A DNA stretch of 64,000 bases from positions 62,001 through 126,000 of the forward strand of contig JADJDM010000009.1 of NCBI GenBank assembly GCA_016702705.1, read 5' to 3'. The notes under the pieces are model-generated. The model saw only the letters and a list, made by a program, of their open reading frames with translations, was not told the origin of the DNA and did not search any database. The translations under genes and the position numbers were made by a program. Positions within the stretch are counted from its first letter, which is position 1; the number at the start of each line of letters is the position of its first letter. This DNA is from Bacteroidota bacterium (GTDB taxonomy: Bacteria > Bacteroidota > Bacteroidia > B-17B0 > Aurantibacillaceae). Of the stretch, positions 17,969 through 28,016 are shown in pieces.

Positions 17969-18007
17969 CACTTGGCAAAATTATAGTAAACCGATTACTT
18001 TCCATTT

Positions 18008-19765
18008 ATGAAAAAAATTATAGCATTAGCACTGGCAGTAAGCATCTTCGCTTCATGCGGAGGAGATAAAAAAGAACAAACTTCAACCGAAGCAAAAGGT
18101 GGAGTTTATTACGGTGGAGTTTTTAGAATGAATGAGTTAGAAGATTTCAAAAATCTTTATCCATTATCTACAATTGATGTTGGTTCACATCGTATTGCTA
18201 ATCAAGTTTATGAAGGTTTAGTTAAATTAAATCCAGCTGATTTATCTGTTGTTCCTGGTGTTGCTTATCGTTGGGAAAGTAATGAAACTCAAGATGTATG
18301 GACATTCCATTTACGTGCAGGCGTTAAGTTTCACGATGACCCTTGTTTTGCTGATGGAAAAGGAAGAGTAGTTACTGCTCAAGATTTTAAATATTGTTTT
18401 GATAAATCGTGTGAGGCAAGTGCAAATAACTCCGCATTTGATATCACATTCAAAAATAAAGTAAAAGGTGCTAACGAAGCATTTGCTGCATCAAAATTAA
18501 GTAAGAAAGAAGAAAATGTTACGGGTGTTGTTGTTGTAAACGATTCTACCTTAACTATTTCATTAACTACTCCAAATGCAGAGTTTTTAAATGTATTATC
18601 AACTCCAGGTTGTTATGTTTACCCTAAAGAAGCATTCGTAAAGTACGGTGTTGATATGAGAACTAAGTGCGTTGGTACTGGTCCTTTTATGGTAAAAACA
18701 GTAAAAGAGGGTGAAGTTGTTATCCTTGAAAAAAATAAAAATTATTGGGGTGTTGATGAGCACGGTAATCAATTACCGTATTTAGATGCGATTAAATACA
18801 CTTTCATTAAAGAGAAAAAATCTGAGATGTTAGAGTTTCAACGTGGTAATCTTGATATGGTGTTCCGTATTCCTATCGAGATGTACAAAGAGATTATGGG
18901 TGACTATCAAAATGCAAACGCTCGTAAAACAGATTTCGAAATACAAACTACTGCTGCTTTAGCAACAAACATGTATGGTCTTTTAGTTACAAGTCCAGGC
19001 TTTGCTAAAAAGGAAGCACGTTTAGCTTTCAACTACGCAATTGATAGAAATAAAATTGTTGATTTTACATTACAAGGTCAAGGTGTTGCAGGTATTTACG
19101 GTGTTATTCCTCCAGTTGAAGCATTTAAAAAAGCTGGTCTTGATTTCGATGGAATTACTGGTTATACTTATGATGTTGACAAAGCGAAAGCATATATGAA
19201 ACAAGCAGGTTATCCTGGTGGAGCTGGTTTCCCTAAAATCACATTAACTATTAATAGTGGTGGTGGAGAGCGTAACCAACAAGTTGCTGAAGTAATTCAA
19301 AAAATGTTAGAAGAAAATATTGGGGTAAAAGTTGAAATTAATGTTGTTCCTTTTGCAGAACAAATTGATGGAATGCAATCAGGAAAACAAGAGTTTTTCC
19401 GTACAGCTTGGATTGCTGATTACCCAGATCCTATTTCTTTCTTATCATTGTTCTACGGTAAAAATGCACCTACATCACCTGAAGAAAAGTCGTTCATTAA
19501 TTTCTCTCGTTTTAAAAGCGATGTATTTGATGCTAAATTTGAAGCAGCAGTTAGAGAAATTGATCAAGCTAAGCGCTATGCATTGTTTAAAGAATGCGAT
19601 CAAATCTTAATTAATGAAGGAGCTTTAATTCCTTTGTTTTATGATGAGAACGATCGTTTAGTACAAAAGAATGTTCGTAATTTTCCAATAAACGCAATGG
19701 AGTACAGAGATTTTTCTAAAGTGTATATTGTACCAAAAGATAAAATGAACACTGCTAAAAAATAA
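18008..19765 (+). CDS. Peptide ABC transporter substrate-binding lipoprotein
   Basis: A 585-residue solute-binding protein of family 5 (SBP_bac_5; OppA/DppA type). It has a lipoprotein signal with lipobox FASC (Cys17). Family features are ANQVYEGLVKLNP, WTFHLRAGVKFHDDP with DGKGRVVTAQDFKY, the GTGPFMV motif, KEARLAFNYAIDRNKI, and the C-terminal WIADYPDPISFLSLFYG. It binds peptides (or another small ligand) for an inner-membrane permease, but no permease or ATPase gene is adjacent. It ends in a strong terminator, so it is a stand-alone unit. Confidence 0.92.
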   Translation: MKKIIALALAVSIFASCGGDKKEQTSTEAKGGVYYGGVFRMNELEDFKNLYPLSTIDVGSHRIANQVYEGLVKLNPADLSVVPGVAYRWESNETQDVWTFHLRAGVKFHDDPCFADGKGRVVTAQDFKYCFDKSCEASANNSAFDITFKNKVKGANEAFAASKLSKKEENVTGVVVVNDSTLTISLTTPNAEFLNVLSTPGCYVYPKEAFVKYGVDMRTKCVGTGPFMVKTVKEGEVVILEKNKNYWGVDEHGNQLPYLDAIKYTFIKEKKSEMLEFQRGNLDMVFRIPIEMYKEIMGDYQNANARKTDFEIQTTAALATNMYGLLVTSPGFAKKEARLAFNYAIDRNKIVDFTLQGQGVAGIYGVIPPVEAFKKAGLDFDGITGYTYDVDKAKAYMKQAGYPGGAGFPKITLTINSGGGERNQQVAEVIQKMLEENIGVKVEINVVPFAEQIDGMQSGKQEFFRTAWIADYPDPISFLSLFYGKNAPTSPEEKSFINFSRFKSDVFDAKFEAAVREIDQAKRYALFKECDQILINEGALIPLFYDENDRLVQKNVRNFPINAMEYRDFSKVYIVPKDKMNTAKK

Positions 19766-19772
19766 AAATTAA

Positions 19773-19799
19773 ACAGCCCCGATTCGGGGCTGTTTTTTT
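19773..19799 (+). terminator. Rho-independent terminator
   Basis: The stem ACAGCCCCGA/TCGGGGCTGT (19773-19793) is followed by seven T, 8 bp after the stop codon of the binding-protein gene. Confidence 0.9.
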
Positions 19800-19815
19800 A
19801 TATGTTAATTTTATT

Positions 19816-20367
19816 ATGAATAAAATACTTTCTTGTTTGTTAGCTACTAGCATTGTTTTCAGTTCTTGTTCAGAAAAGGAAAAAGATGCCAAGTCTTATT
19901 TTGATGAAGTGATTTCCAAAACAGATTCAGTTGTTGTTGTGTTTAATAGTTTTATTGATGGCTCAACTTATTTTCAAGTTGATTCGTTAAATAAGTCAAT
20001 AACTAAAATTGACGCAACCATTAAAGAACAAGGCGCATTAATTGCCAATATGGAAGACTACAAAGGCGATGCTGCTATAAGAATTGCTGCCATTACGTTT
20101 ATCAATCAATTAAGCGAGGTAAGCAATAGTGAGTTTAAAAAGATGGTAAATATTTGTTCTATTTCTGATGCTATTTCTGAACAAGAAAAAAGTAGTAAGA
20201 TAGATTCCTTGGCATCGGTGATGGGATTAAAAGTAAATATGGCAAGCAAACCATTTATTAAAGCGCAAACAGAATTTGCAGCAAAAAATAGTATCAAATT
20301 GAATTTCGATTATGAAATTGCACCAGCAATGAAAAATGAGCTGGATACTACTGTACTTGTAAAATAA
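19816..20367 (+). CDS. Hypothetical lipoprotein, 183 aa
   Basis: The lipobox is FSSC (Cys18). The mature part is almost all helix, with heptad-like charged stretches, and has no motif I can name. A resemblance to small helical bundle lipoproteins (DUF4142-like or similar) is possible but unproven. It starts 16 bp after the terminator of the preceding gene and no promoter is evident, so expression may come from leaky read-through or an unrecognised promoter. Convergent with the aldehyde dehydrogenase fragment. Confidence 0.75.
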   Translation: MNKILSCLLATSIVFSSCSEKEKDAKSYFDEVISKTDSVVVVFNSFIDGSTYFQVDSLNKSITKIDATIKEQGALIANMEDYKGDAAIRIAAITFINQLSEVSNSEFKKMVNICSISDAISEQEKSSKIDSLASVMGLKVNMASKPFIKAQTEFAAKNSIKLNFDYEIAPAMKNELDTTVLVK

Positions 20368-20382
20368 ATTTACAGAACTAAA

Positions 20383-21264
20383 CTAGTATTTTGCCCCACC
20401 AATTCCAATCTTTTCAATCGGATGCCAAGTAGTTTTTATTTCTTGCAAATCCATAATTAAATATGGGTTTTGACTTTCAGCTTTTGTCCAATCCTTTTGC
20501 CAAAAGAAAACACGCTTTACATTTAAAGAGCCATTTTCTGCAACTAATTTTTGTTCAGCTGCATTTGTTCTGCAATAAATCATTGCATTAACATCCATGT
20601 GAGAAGCAAAATGACTGTGAAGCTCTTTGCTATTTCCAGTTAAAATATTTACAACGCCACCAGGTAAATCGCTGGTTGCTAAAACCTCTGCAAAGGTAAC
20701 CGCACATAATGGTTTGCTTTCGCTTGCTAAAACTATACAAGTGTTACCGCCTGCAATTATAGGAGCAATAACAGAAACTAATCCTAATAAAGAACTTTCT
20801 TCATCTGCAATAGCCGCAATAACACCCATTGGTTCAGGAACCGAGAAATTAAAATGAGAAGAAGCTACAGGATTTACTGAGCTGTATATTTGTTGGTACT
20901 TATCACACCAACCTGCATAATAAACTAAGCGGTCGATAGAAGAGCTAACTTCTTCTTCAGCTTGTTTTGCTTTTACACCTTGAGAAACTAATTCCTTTAC
21001 GAATTGTTCTTTTCTTCCTTCCAACATTTCAGCAATGCGGTAAAGAATTTGTCCACGATTAAATGCTGCGCGCTCACTCCATCCAGAGAAAGCTGAACGT
21101 GCCGCGCTTACCGCGTTTCTATAGTCTTTTCTGCTGCTTAAGCAAATATTGGCTATGGTTTCGTTTTTCGAATTCATAAGTGGATAATATCTTCCGCTTT
21201 CAGTTCTGGGGAACTGACCGCCGATGAATATTTTGTAGGTCTTTAAAACTTCTATTCTGCTCAT
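20383..21264 (-). CDS. Truncated aldehyde dehydrogenase-family protein without catalytic half
   Basis: A 293-residue protein matching the N-terminal, NAD-binding portion of aldehyde dehydrogenases: YKIFIGGQFPRTESGRYYPL, AARSAFSGWSERAAFNRGQILYRIAEML, PEPMGVIAAIADEESSLLGL, and SDLPGGVVNILTG. Full enzymes have about 480 residues with a catalytic Glu and Cys after this point, and these are absent. The C-terminal 30 residues (DLQEIKTTWHPIEKIG) are a clean ending, not a ragged break. Short ALDH-like proteins of this kind exist beside full ALDH genes in other bacteria, so it may be a stable non-catalytic protein. No full ALDH is present in the window. Confidence 0.8.
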   Translation of the reverse strand: MSRIEVLKTYKIFIGGQFPRTESGRYYPLMNSKNETIANICLSSRKDYRNAVSAARSAFSGWSERAAFNRGQILYRIAEMLEGRKEQFVKELVSQGVKAKQAEEEVSSSIDRLVYYAGWCDKYQQIYSSVNPVASSHFNFSVPEPMGVIAAIADEESSLLGLVSVIAPIIAGGNTCIVLASESKPLCAVTFAEVLATSDLPGGVVNILTGNSKELHSHFASHMDVNAMIYCRTNAAEQKLVAENGSLNVKRVFFWQKDWTKAESQNPYLIMDLQEIKTTWHPIEKIGIGGAKY

Positions 21265-21404
21265 AATATTGTTTAGTAAAAGTAATGATTTAATGCTTAA
21301 TCAACAAGAAAAAATTATGTTTAAAATTATTAATTATAGCCGATAAATTAATGAGGAAATAATGTAAAAATCACTTATACTTGTTACTTTAAAACCCAGT
21401 GTAT

Positions 21405-23774
21405 ATGAAGCATTTAATTTTACTTCTTTTAGTTTTTAGCTCTCTTTTTTCTTTTTCTCAAGGAAAAAAAAAGGTAGACGATACTCCTAAAGAAGTTAAT
21501 CTGGAAGATTTAAACAAAGCATTAATTCACGAATTAAATATTTATCGTGCAAAATTGGGAGTTGATTCGGTTGATATTATGCCGCAATTAACTACAGCTG
21601 CCGAAATGAGTGCTATTGCAATGGCTAAAGTTGAAAAGGCAGATTTAAATGCAGCGCCTAAAACCACTCCAAAGTATCTTAAAAAAGCAGGTTGTACCAA
21701 TAAAGGTGTTGAATATGTAATCTCAGTTTTATTAGGAAAAGGAAAAGCAACAAACGATATTAAAAAATTAGTTTCGATAGCAAGTACTAAGTGGAACGGG
21801 AAAAAGGAAAAGGCAATTTTAATGGACCCATCTTATGTGTATGCAGGTATTGCTACACGTATTGATGAAAAAAGTAAAAAGGTTTACATCTCCATCATCA
21901 TGGGAAATTTTCAAACTTTTAATTCGGGTGCGAAAAAGAAAAGTGAATTGAAAGTTCCGTTTAATACAAAATCGAAAAAATTAAAAGAACCTGATGCTAA
22001 AAAATGTAAGAACTGCGATAAGTTTAAAGATTTTGAAGCAATACGAAATAACCTGTATGTTGAGAATGGAAAAATTTATTTGAAGTACGATAATATCAAA
22101 AATCTTAAAAAATTATTAAAGAAACCAACTGATGGTTTAGCTGTGGATATTGTGCAAAAGGAACAGTACAGCAAAACCGAATACAATATTATGGACAACA
22201 GCGTGCGCAATAAAGGTGTGATGCAAAAGGTTGTTTATAAAGATAAACTATTCGCAAAAAATTTAATTAAGCCCGATAAAAAAGCAAAGAAACCGCAAAA
22301 AATAAATAAGTTATTGGTTGAAATGGGAAAATTCCCGGCAGGAATTACAGGTTCGTATGAATTAAATTTATTAGTGGTACAAGATAATTTTGTGTGTAAA
22401 ACTATTTTGCGTTCATATACCGAGCAGGGCGATCAGGAATCAAATACCCCAATAGAGCTTCTTCCATCAACCGAAAGCATTGCCGCTCGTAACCCGCCAT
22501 TTGAGCCGCGTTCAGAAAGTACGATTTTGAATTTTATGATTCCTTTTGAAAAAAACAAATCAGAATTTAAACCTGAGGACATTAAACCATTTTTAGATGC
22601 TTTACAAGAGCCTGATTTTATTATTGATGGTTTATTTATTTACGCTTATTCATCTATCGAAGGTGATTCGGTGGCGAATATGAAACTACAACGTAAGCGT
22701 GCAGAAAGTGTTACCAATGTTTTGCAAAGTATGCAAACAAATAAAATTACACCTTCCATTATTACTAACGATTCGTGGAATTTATTTCAACTCGAAATGG
22801 AGGATGGTAAGTTTGATCACTTAACAAAAATGAGTAAGAAACAAGCCATTAAGGAAATTAATACGAAAAGTGGCTTAGTGCAGGAGTTAGAGCCGTTTTT
22901 AGCTAAACAACGTTTTGCGCAAATTGTAATGGATGTTACTTATGATATTACGGGTGATAAAGAACAAAAGTTTTCGGTAGTACAATTTAATCGTGCTGTA
23001 AAAGGAGGCAATAACAAACAAGCATATAAGATTATGGATTTTATTCATAAGCGTACGGTTGCAAATAAATATACAAAAGATGCATGGGATGACTTACAAA
23101 TACCAGCCGAAGCAAAGTACTCAGGTATTTTGATGAACAAAGTTTATTATGATTATGCCGAGCACGGTAAAGTAATTGATGAAGACCATTATGCCGAGAT
23201 TCAAAAAATCGAAAAGTTAGATCCAAACAATCACATTGTAAACTTTAATTCACTCTTATGTAAAGTAAATTTGGATACAACTATTGGAACTCTTGCTGAA
23301 CAAAAAGCAATGCAAGAACGTATTGATGCTTTGTATAAAACTGAAATTCCTCACAATATTATTAATGGTTTAAATGTAGAGTGGCAATTTAAGTTAATGG
23401 ATGCCCTTGATACTGTGGATGGATCGGAAGCGCAGGTAGAAGCTATTATTAATAAAATAAAATCATTCTATAATTTCAAAGATGGTACTTGGCAAAATGC
23501 ACTTAAACTATCTTATGCTTTTTGTAGAGCGAAGGATTATAAATTTGCATCTACTATTTTAGAGCCTTATTTATTCCCAGAGAAAGAAAAAGTTCCACCA
23601 CAACCATCACATTTGCCTATTGGTTCAAACATGGAAAAGGTTGTGTTTGCATATCTTTCGATGGCTTCGCATGTGCCCGAAAAGTTTTTCTCGCGTAATT
23701 TTAGTGAAGCAATGTTAAGAGCAAAAACATTAATCAAGATAGATACTGCAAATTATTTGGCGACCCATTCATGA
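21405..23774 (+). CDS. CAP-like and OmpA-like domain protein, frameshifted at the 3' end
   Basis: About 789 residues from ATG 21405. The GTG six bases upstream is a poorer choice because MKHLILLLLVFSSLFSFSQ is a standard signal peptide. Residues 30-170 resemble a CAP/SCP domain (ALIHELNIYRAKLG, later YVYAGIATRID). A CKNCDKF motif follows. At about 378-460 an OmpA-like segment (MIPFEKNKSEFKPEDIKPFL, QRKRAESVTNVLQSM) may touch peptidoglycan. The last part is helical. The frame ends abruptly at THS. The next frame at once reads FQVLDNPKIKADYFEAGCPK and stops at 23837-23839, so a small indel near 23755-23770 probably cut about 20 residues. The decayed island begins just downstream. Confidence 0.75.
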   Translation: MKHLILLLLVFSSLFSFSQGKKKVDDTPKEVNLEDLNKALIHELNIYRAKLGVDSVDIMPQLTTAAEMSAIAMAKVEKADLNAAPKTTPKYLKKAGCTNKGVEYVISVLLGKGKATNDIKKLVSIASTKWNGKKEKAILMDPSYVYAGIATRIDEKSKKVYISIIMGNFQTFNSGAKKKSELKVPFNTKSKKLKEPDAKKCKNCDKFKDFEAIRNNLYVENGKIYLKYDNIKNLKKLLKKPTDGLAVDIVQKEQYSKTEYNIMDNSVRNKGVMQKVVYKDKLFAKNLIKPDKKAKKPQKINKLLVEMGKFPAGITGSYELNLLVVQDNFVCKTILRSYTEQGDQESNTPIELLPSTESIAARNPPFEPRSESTILNFMIPFEKNKSEFKPEDIKPFLDALQEPDFIIDGLFIYAYSSIEGDSVANMKLQRKRAESVTNVLQSMQTNKITPSIITNDSWNLFQLEMEDGKFDHLTKMSKKQAIKEINTKSGLVQELEPFLAKQRFAQIVMDVTYDITGDKEQKFSVVQFNRAVKGGNNKQAYKIMDFIHKRTVANKYTKDAWDDLQIPAEAKYSGILMNKVYYDYAEHGKVIDEDHYAEIQKIEKLDPNNHIVNFNSLLCKVNLDTTIGTLAEQKAMQERIDALYKTEIPHNIINGLNVEWQFKLMDALDTVDGSEAQVEAIINKIKSFYNFKDGTWQNALKLSYAFCRAKDYKFASTILEPYLFPEKEKVPPQPSHLPIGSNMEKVVFAYLSMASHVPEKFFSRNFSEAMLRAKTLIKIDTANYLATHS

Positions 23775-23839
23775 GTTTCCAAGTATTGGATAACCCAAAA
23801 ATTAAGGCAGATTATTTTGAAGCTGGGTGCCCGAAGTAA

Positions 23840-24336
23840 ATGTGGGAATTACGGATAATTGAAAATATAGATAACAGCATAAAACCTAATACAATCTTGC
23901 AAAAATTGCAAGATTGTATTAGAAAAGTTGATAGTATAAGTAAGTTATAGCCAATGGTAGGACGACCGTGCAAACGACAAACGACCGACCTGAAATTTAA
24001 ACAAAAGCACAAAGACAAACCATTTTGACAGGTACCAACATAGAGACCATATTTCAATCGGACAACGGTAAGCCGACACCCCTACGCTTCAGTTTTTTAT
24101 TTTCCCCACCGCCTTTTTTAATTCAATTTTAGCCAACCGCATTTGGCACTGGTTTTGCCACAGCCCTTCAAAACCAAAGCAAATTTTCCCACCCAAAAGA
24201 TTTTAGAGCGACACACTTTGGCGTTTCAGTTCTACTTTTGTTGCAGAAATTAGAAACATAGAAAGTATGCAAACAATAATTTAACACTTAGCCCAACAAC
24301 TGAGAGACCTTTTGAACTTGCTAAGACATCAGCAAA
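23840..24336. other. Gene-free left edge of the island
   Basis: No convincing gene is found in this 497-bp stretch. It holds the 17-bp hairpin at 23886-23922 and sequence of different texture, richer in C on this strand (for example CCCCACCGCC near 24105), like the other spacers of the island. A short minus-strand frame here looks spurious. Confidence 0.5.
23886..23922. repeat. Perfect 17-bp hairpin with 3-nt loop
   Basis: CTAATACAATCTTGCAA, loop AAA, then its exact complement. It lies 47 bp after the frameshifted gene. A stem this perfect could act as a terminator, but no T-run follows (AGAAAAG), so a palindromic element or recombination site is also possible. Confidence 0.65.
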
Positions 24337-25384
24337 ATGACTATTTCAGAAGTTTTTGCAGAACGGAAAGGTTCATACCTCAATGAGTTTACTTTATTTG
24401 TTGCTCACTTTAATTCAATCCCAAACTTTATTCATGAAGTTGACATTGACTGCAAAAAAGCCACCAACTGGTTCGCTGAAAATTATAAATCAGAAACCAA
24501 AGACTTCTATTATGACAAACGGTATTTCAACAGAAGCAAAAAAGCTGAAATTGATGATATTTTCTATTTCCTATATGATGACTTGATTGTTGACTTTGAC
24601 ACAAATTGCTCAACAGTTCGGTTTTTATATCGTAAAACAGAGCTTTCAAAGGTTGAGGAAATTGTAAATGCTATTCACAAATTCAAAAAAAGAAAACAAA
24701 AGCAAAAACCCGAAATATCGTTGCTTGTAAACAGCATATCTGGCATCGAAACAAAATCTTTACAAATCACTAAGCCCAAATTAAGTATTGAAGATAATTA
24801 CAACGAAGACTTTAAAGAAATTCATCGAACTATATTAAAAAGACTTTCTCGTAAAAACGATAAAGGATTGGTATTACTTCATGGAAAACCAGGAACAGGA
24901 AAAACATCATACATCAGATACTTAATTGCCTCTTTAAAAAGGATGTTATTTTCTTACCTCCAAATATGGCGAGTGCCATTACAAACCCAAGTCTTATTTC
25001 AATTCTCATAGACAATCCAAATTCAGTTTTTGTAATTGAAGATGCAGAAAACATTGTTGTTGATAGAGAAAAGGACGGCAGTTCGCCAGTTTCAGCATTA
25101 TTGAATATTTCTGATGGCTTACTTGCAGACTGTTTGAACGTTCAAATAATCTGCTCCTTCAATACAGACATTTCAAAATTGACAGTGCCTTGATGAGAAA
25201 AGGACGATTGATTGCAAAGTATGAATTTAAAGAATTAGAAATTGAAAAAGCCCAACAGCTTTCAAATAAATTAGGCTTTGATACAAACATCAACAGTTCA
25301 ATGACTTTAACATCAATATACAACCAAGACGAAAAAGATTTTCAACAATCAAGAAAACCCAATCCAATAGATTTCAAGCAATAA
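24337..25384 (+). pseudogene. AAA-family ATPase, broken by two frameshifts
   Basis: Three frames in a row together make one AAA ATPase of about 348 residues. Frame 1 (24337 to about 24940) has Walker A GKPGTGKT. Frame 2 (from about 24940 to about 25180) has Walker B VFVIEDAE. Frame 3 (from about 25180 to 25384) has the sensor region MRKGRLIAKYEFKELE. Both breaks are single missing A bases in A-runs (24936-24940 and 25175-25178); restoring one A at each gives continuous sequence (SLKKDVIFLPPNMASA, and ISKIDSALMRKGR). The N-terminal 140 residues have no named domain. First gene of a degraded defence-like cluster; its product is probably not made. Confidence 0.85.
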
Positions 25385-25440
25385 ACAAAACAGGTTAGCC
25401 GAAAACTGAACAGAGTAGGCATTAAAATAAAAAGTAAAAC

Positions 25441-25696
25441 ATGATTTCAGATGTAAGAGAAAAAGGAAGCCTCATTGAAGTGTATGATGCAAACAGCAAA
25501 GAATTTCATACATGAGTGCAGGAGCAAGAACTTGTTGGTGTAGCAAGTATTTCTTTGTAATTATCAACGGTTCGTTAATTGAAGTGTATGACGAAAAATG
25601 CAAAACGTATTTCATACATGAGCCAAGGAAGCAAAATGGTAAGAGGTGCAGCAGCACACGTTTACAGTTAAAAACGGTAGCCTTATTGAAACCTAG
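25441..25696 (+). pseudogene. Short protein with internal repeats, broken
   Basis: Three related units are visible in mixed frames: GSLIEVYDANSKEFH, GSLIEVYDEKCKTYFI, and a third ending NGSLIET. Separating pieces read YMSAGARELV and YMSQGSKMVRGAAA when indels are corrected. Intact relatives of this small repeat protein (IEVYD.K.K.IS.MS.....V.G) occur in phages and near nucleases in other bacteria; their role is unknown to me. Stops and frameshifts prevent translation here. Confidence 0.6.
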
Positions 25697-26168
25697 ATGA
25701 AATTGCAAGAATAAGTTCAAAGTGCTTATTTTACACCGCCAAGATTTTGAAACGCACAAGGCAAGCGTTGGAGCATTTGTCAAGTTGGTTTGGTTCTGTA
25801 GAAAATCAAATTATTACAGAGCAGTTATCAATTTTGGTTCAACCACCGATAATTATTACTGGAATAACTTCATTGATATTCACGGAATTTCTCCCCGAAC
25901 AAACGGCAGATGCTCCAACATTTGATAAAATTTGGCACCTTATTGAGCCATTCATTAAAAATCAAAATGTTGTGGCTCACAATGGATTTGCTTTTGACTT
26001 CCATTGCTTAAAACAAACTCTAGAATACTATGAAATTTTATCACCTGAATTTACGGACATTGCACTTCAAAATTTACGGAGAAAATTTGCTTCACTTTGC
26101 AAGCAATTAAAATCAACTTAAACCATCACGATGCTTTGAGTGATGCTAAGGCTGTGCTGAACTTTTAA
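25697..26168 (+). pseudogene. DnaQ-like 3'-5' exonuclease, broken
   Basis: Pieces of one exonuclease of the DNA polymerase III epsilon type lie in different frames. MKLQE starts at 25697, FETHKASVGAFVKLVWF carries the first acidic motif (DFET), then EQTADAPTFDKIWHLIEPFI, NQNVVAHNGFAFDFHCLKQ, and finally LNHHDALSDAKAV, the third motif with catalytic His/Asp. At least one stop and several single-base shifts separate them, and the end is truncated at VLNF. It starts at the stop of the repeat pseudogene, as in an operon. Confidence 0.8.
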
Positions 26169-26195
26169 AATATACATCTATAATAAAAATAAAGA

Positions 26196-28016
26196 ATGAC
26201 AATAGACAAATCATTTTCAATCAATGCAAAAACTTGCACCCTAAAATACAACTCTCAGAAAAATGGAGAAACTATTTTTGCAGATAATATAAAATATATA
26301 ATCCCAATTTATCAACGACCATATTCTTGGACAGACGAACAGATAAGAAAATTTTTATCCGACATTTTTTTAGGCTACTGGGGTAGTGACGGAAATATAA
26401 TTAAAGAGCCAATGTTCATTGGAACAATGCAATTAGCTGAGAAGGATTTAGAAAGAAAAGAACAGCAAGTTATTGACGGACAGCAACGTTTGACGACTTT
26501 TTTAATTCTATTGAAAGTTTTAAAAATGGAGTTCCCAAATTGCGAAGAATTAGAATCCATTCACTTTGATTGGTTAGAAACAAAGTCAATAACGGAACAC
26601 AGCAAAAGGATTTTAATCAACTGTTATCATTCAACACATTTGAAGAGTATAATTTAATCTAAATACCTATGTAAATAACGCAATTTTATAAGGAATATTC
26701 TAATTGAGTTAATTGCAGAAGGACAAAAAGTTTCTGAGAATGAAACCGAAGAACCCTTCAATGCTGATGATTTTACAAACTACATTCTTAGCAAAATATA
26801 CTTTGTAGTAATTGAAACACATGCTTCACTATCCAAAACATTACAAATTTTCAACGCTATAAATACCACAGGACTTGACTTAAATGGTGGTGACATTTTT
26901 AAATTAAGAATGTATGAATATCTATGCGACCATAACAAGGAAGTAAATGAGGAAACTAAAATTAAATTCTTTGAACAGATAAGCGGACTATACGAAACGA
27001 TTGATACAAAGAACAAAGAGTTTGGTTGGGTTACAGATATTTTTGGAATTTTAGAAATGTATAAATACATTCTTGTTGCAAAATATGATTTGCCAAAGAC
27101 ACTTTATTTCTATGAAACTAATAGATTTTTTGAAGAGTTGTTTGATACAATCTCAAATACAAATCGATGGGATAATTTTAAAAGTATAAAAGAAAAGGGA
27201 TTAACTCTTTCTTTAAATGAATTGGAACAAATAATCCAATCAAGATTTCAATGGCATTTAATTTATAAAAATGTCCCAACAGCAGAAGACGCTTGTTCAT
27301 GGCACTTTATATGGTGGTCAAGATACAGTCGTTATCACTTTTGGCGTATTTATTTACTTTCAAATTCAATTCGGAAGAAGATTTTAGTCCAAACTTTTTC
27401 TATTCAAAAGCAATTGAGCAAACTATTTATCATTTATAGCATTCGTTTTCAAAAGCTAAAAAGTGAGATTTATTACACATTTATGTACGAAGTATTAGAT
27501 GCATTGATTAACAAATCATCCTCGGAATTAATTCAATTGATAAATTCTAAAATTGGTAAAGTCGAAGACCAAAAAGGTTGGTATGACATTGAAAATATTT
27601 TTGAATGGAGACATAACGTACAACGCAAAACTTAAAATATAGTTTGTAGGGTTTCCGCTATGTTAGAGGAAAATTTTACTTCAACCGATATAAAAATATG
27701 CAATAATTTATTCCAGTTACCAATTGATATTGAGCATATCCAGTCATACCACGACAGTAATGGGGATAAAAGAGAAGACATTTGGAATGAATGGGGAGAT
27801 GATATAAATTCTATTGGTAACCTAATGATTTTGGAGCAAGACAAAAATAGGTCTATCAGCAATAATCCATATGAAGTTAAAACAAAAGTTTACCCAACAA
27901 GTATTTATGGCATTGTAAAAAATCAAGCTTCAAATTATTCAGATTGGTCTATAGATAAATGCCGTGAAAGGAAGATAATAGAAGTAAATAAAATTCTAAA
28001 TTACTTGTTCAATTAA
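26196..28016 (+). pseudogene. DUF262/DUF1524 (GmrSD-like) defence nuclease, broken
   Basis: The N-terminal piece (26196-26657) is a DUF262 domain with IPIYQRPYSWTDEQIRKFL and VIDGQQRLTTFLIL, the DGQQR nucleotide-handling motif. The middle (about 26700-27635) reads FNAINTTGLDLNGGDIFKLR. The C-terminal piece (27660-28016) is a DUF1524 HNH-like domain with IEHIQSYHD and GNLMILEQDKNRSISNNPYEVK. GmrSD-type proteins are type IV restriction systems that cut modified DNA. Frames change near 26640, between 27240 and 27480, and near 27640, and stops occur, so no full product is expected. Its end overlaps the start of the WYL gene (TAATG). Confidence 0.85.

Noticed and set aside
23812..24057. 81-residue minus-strand frame at the island edge
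   Set aside because: No domain, no promoter, and it overlaps the real tail of the preceding gene and the hairpin at 23886.
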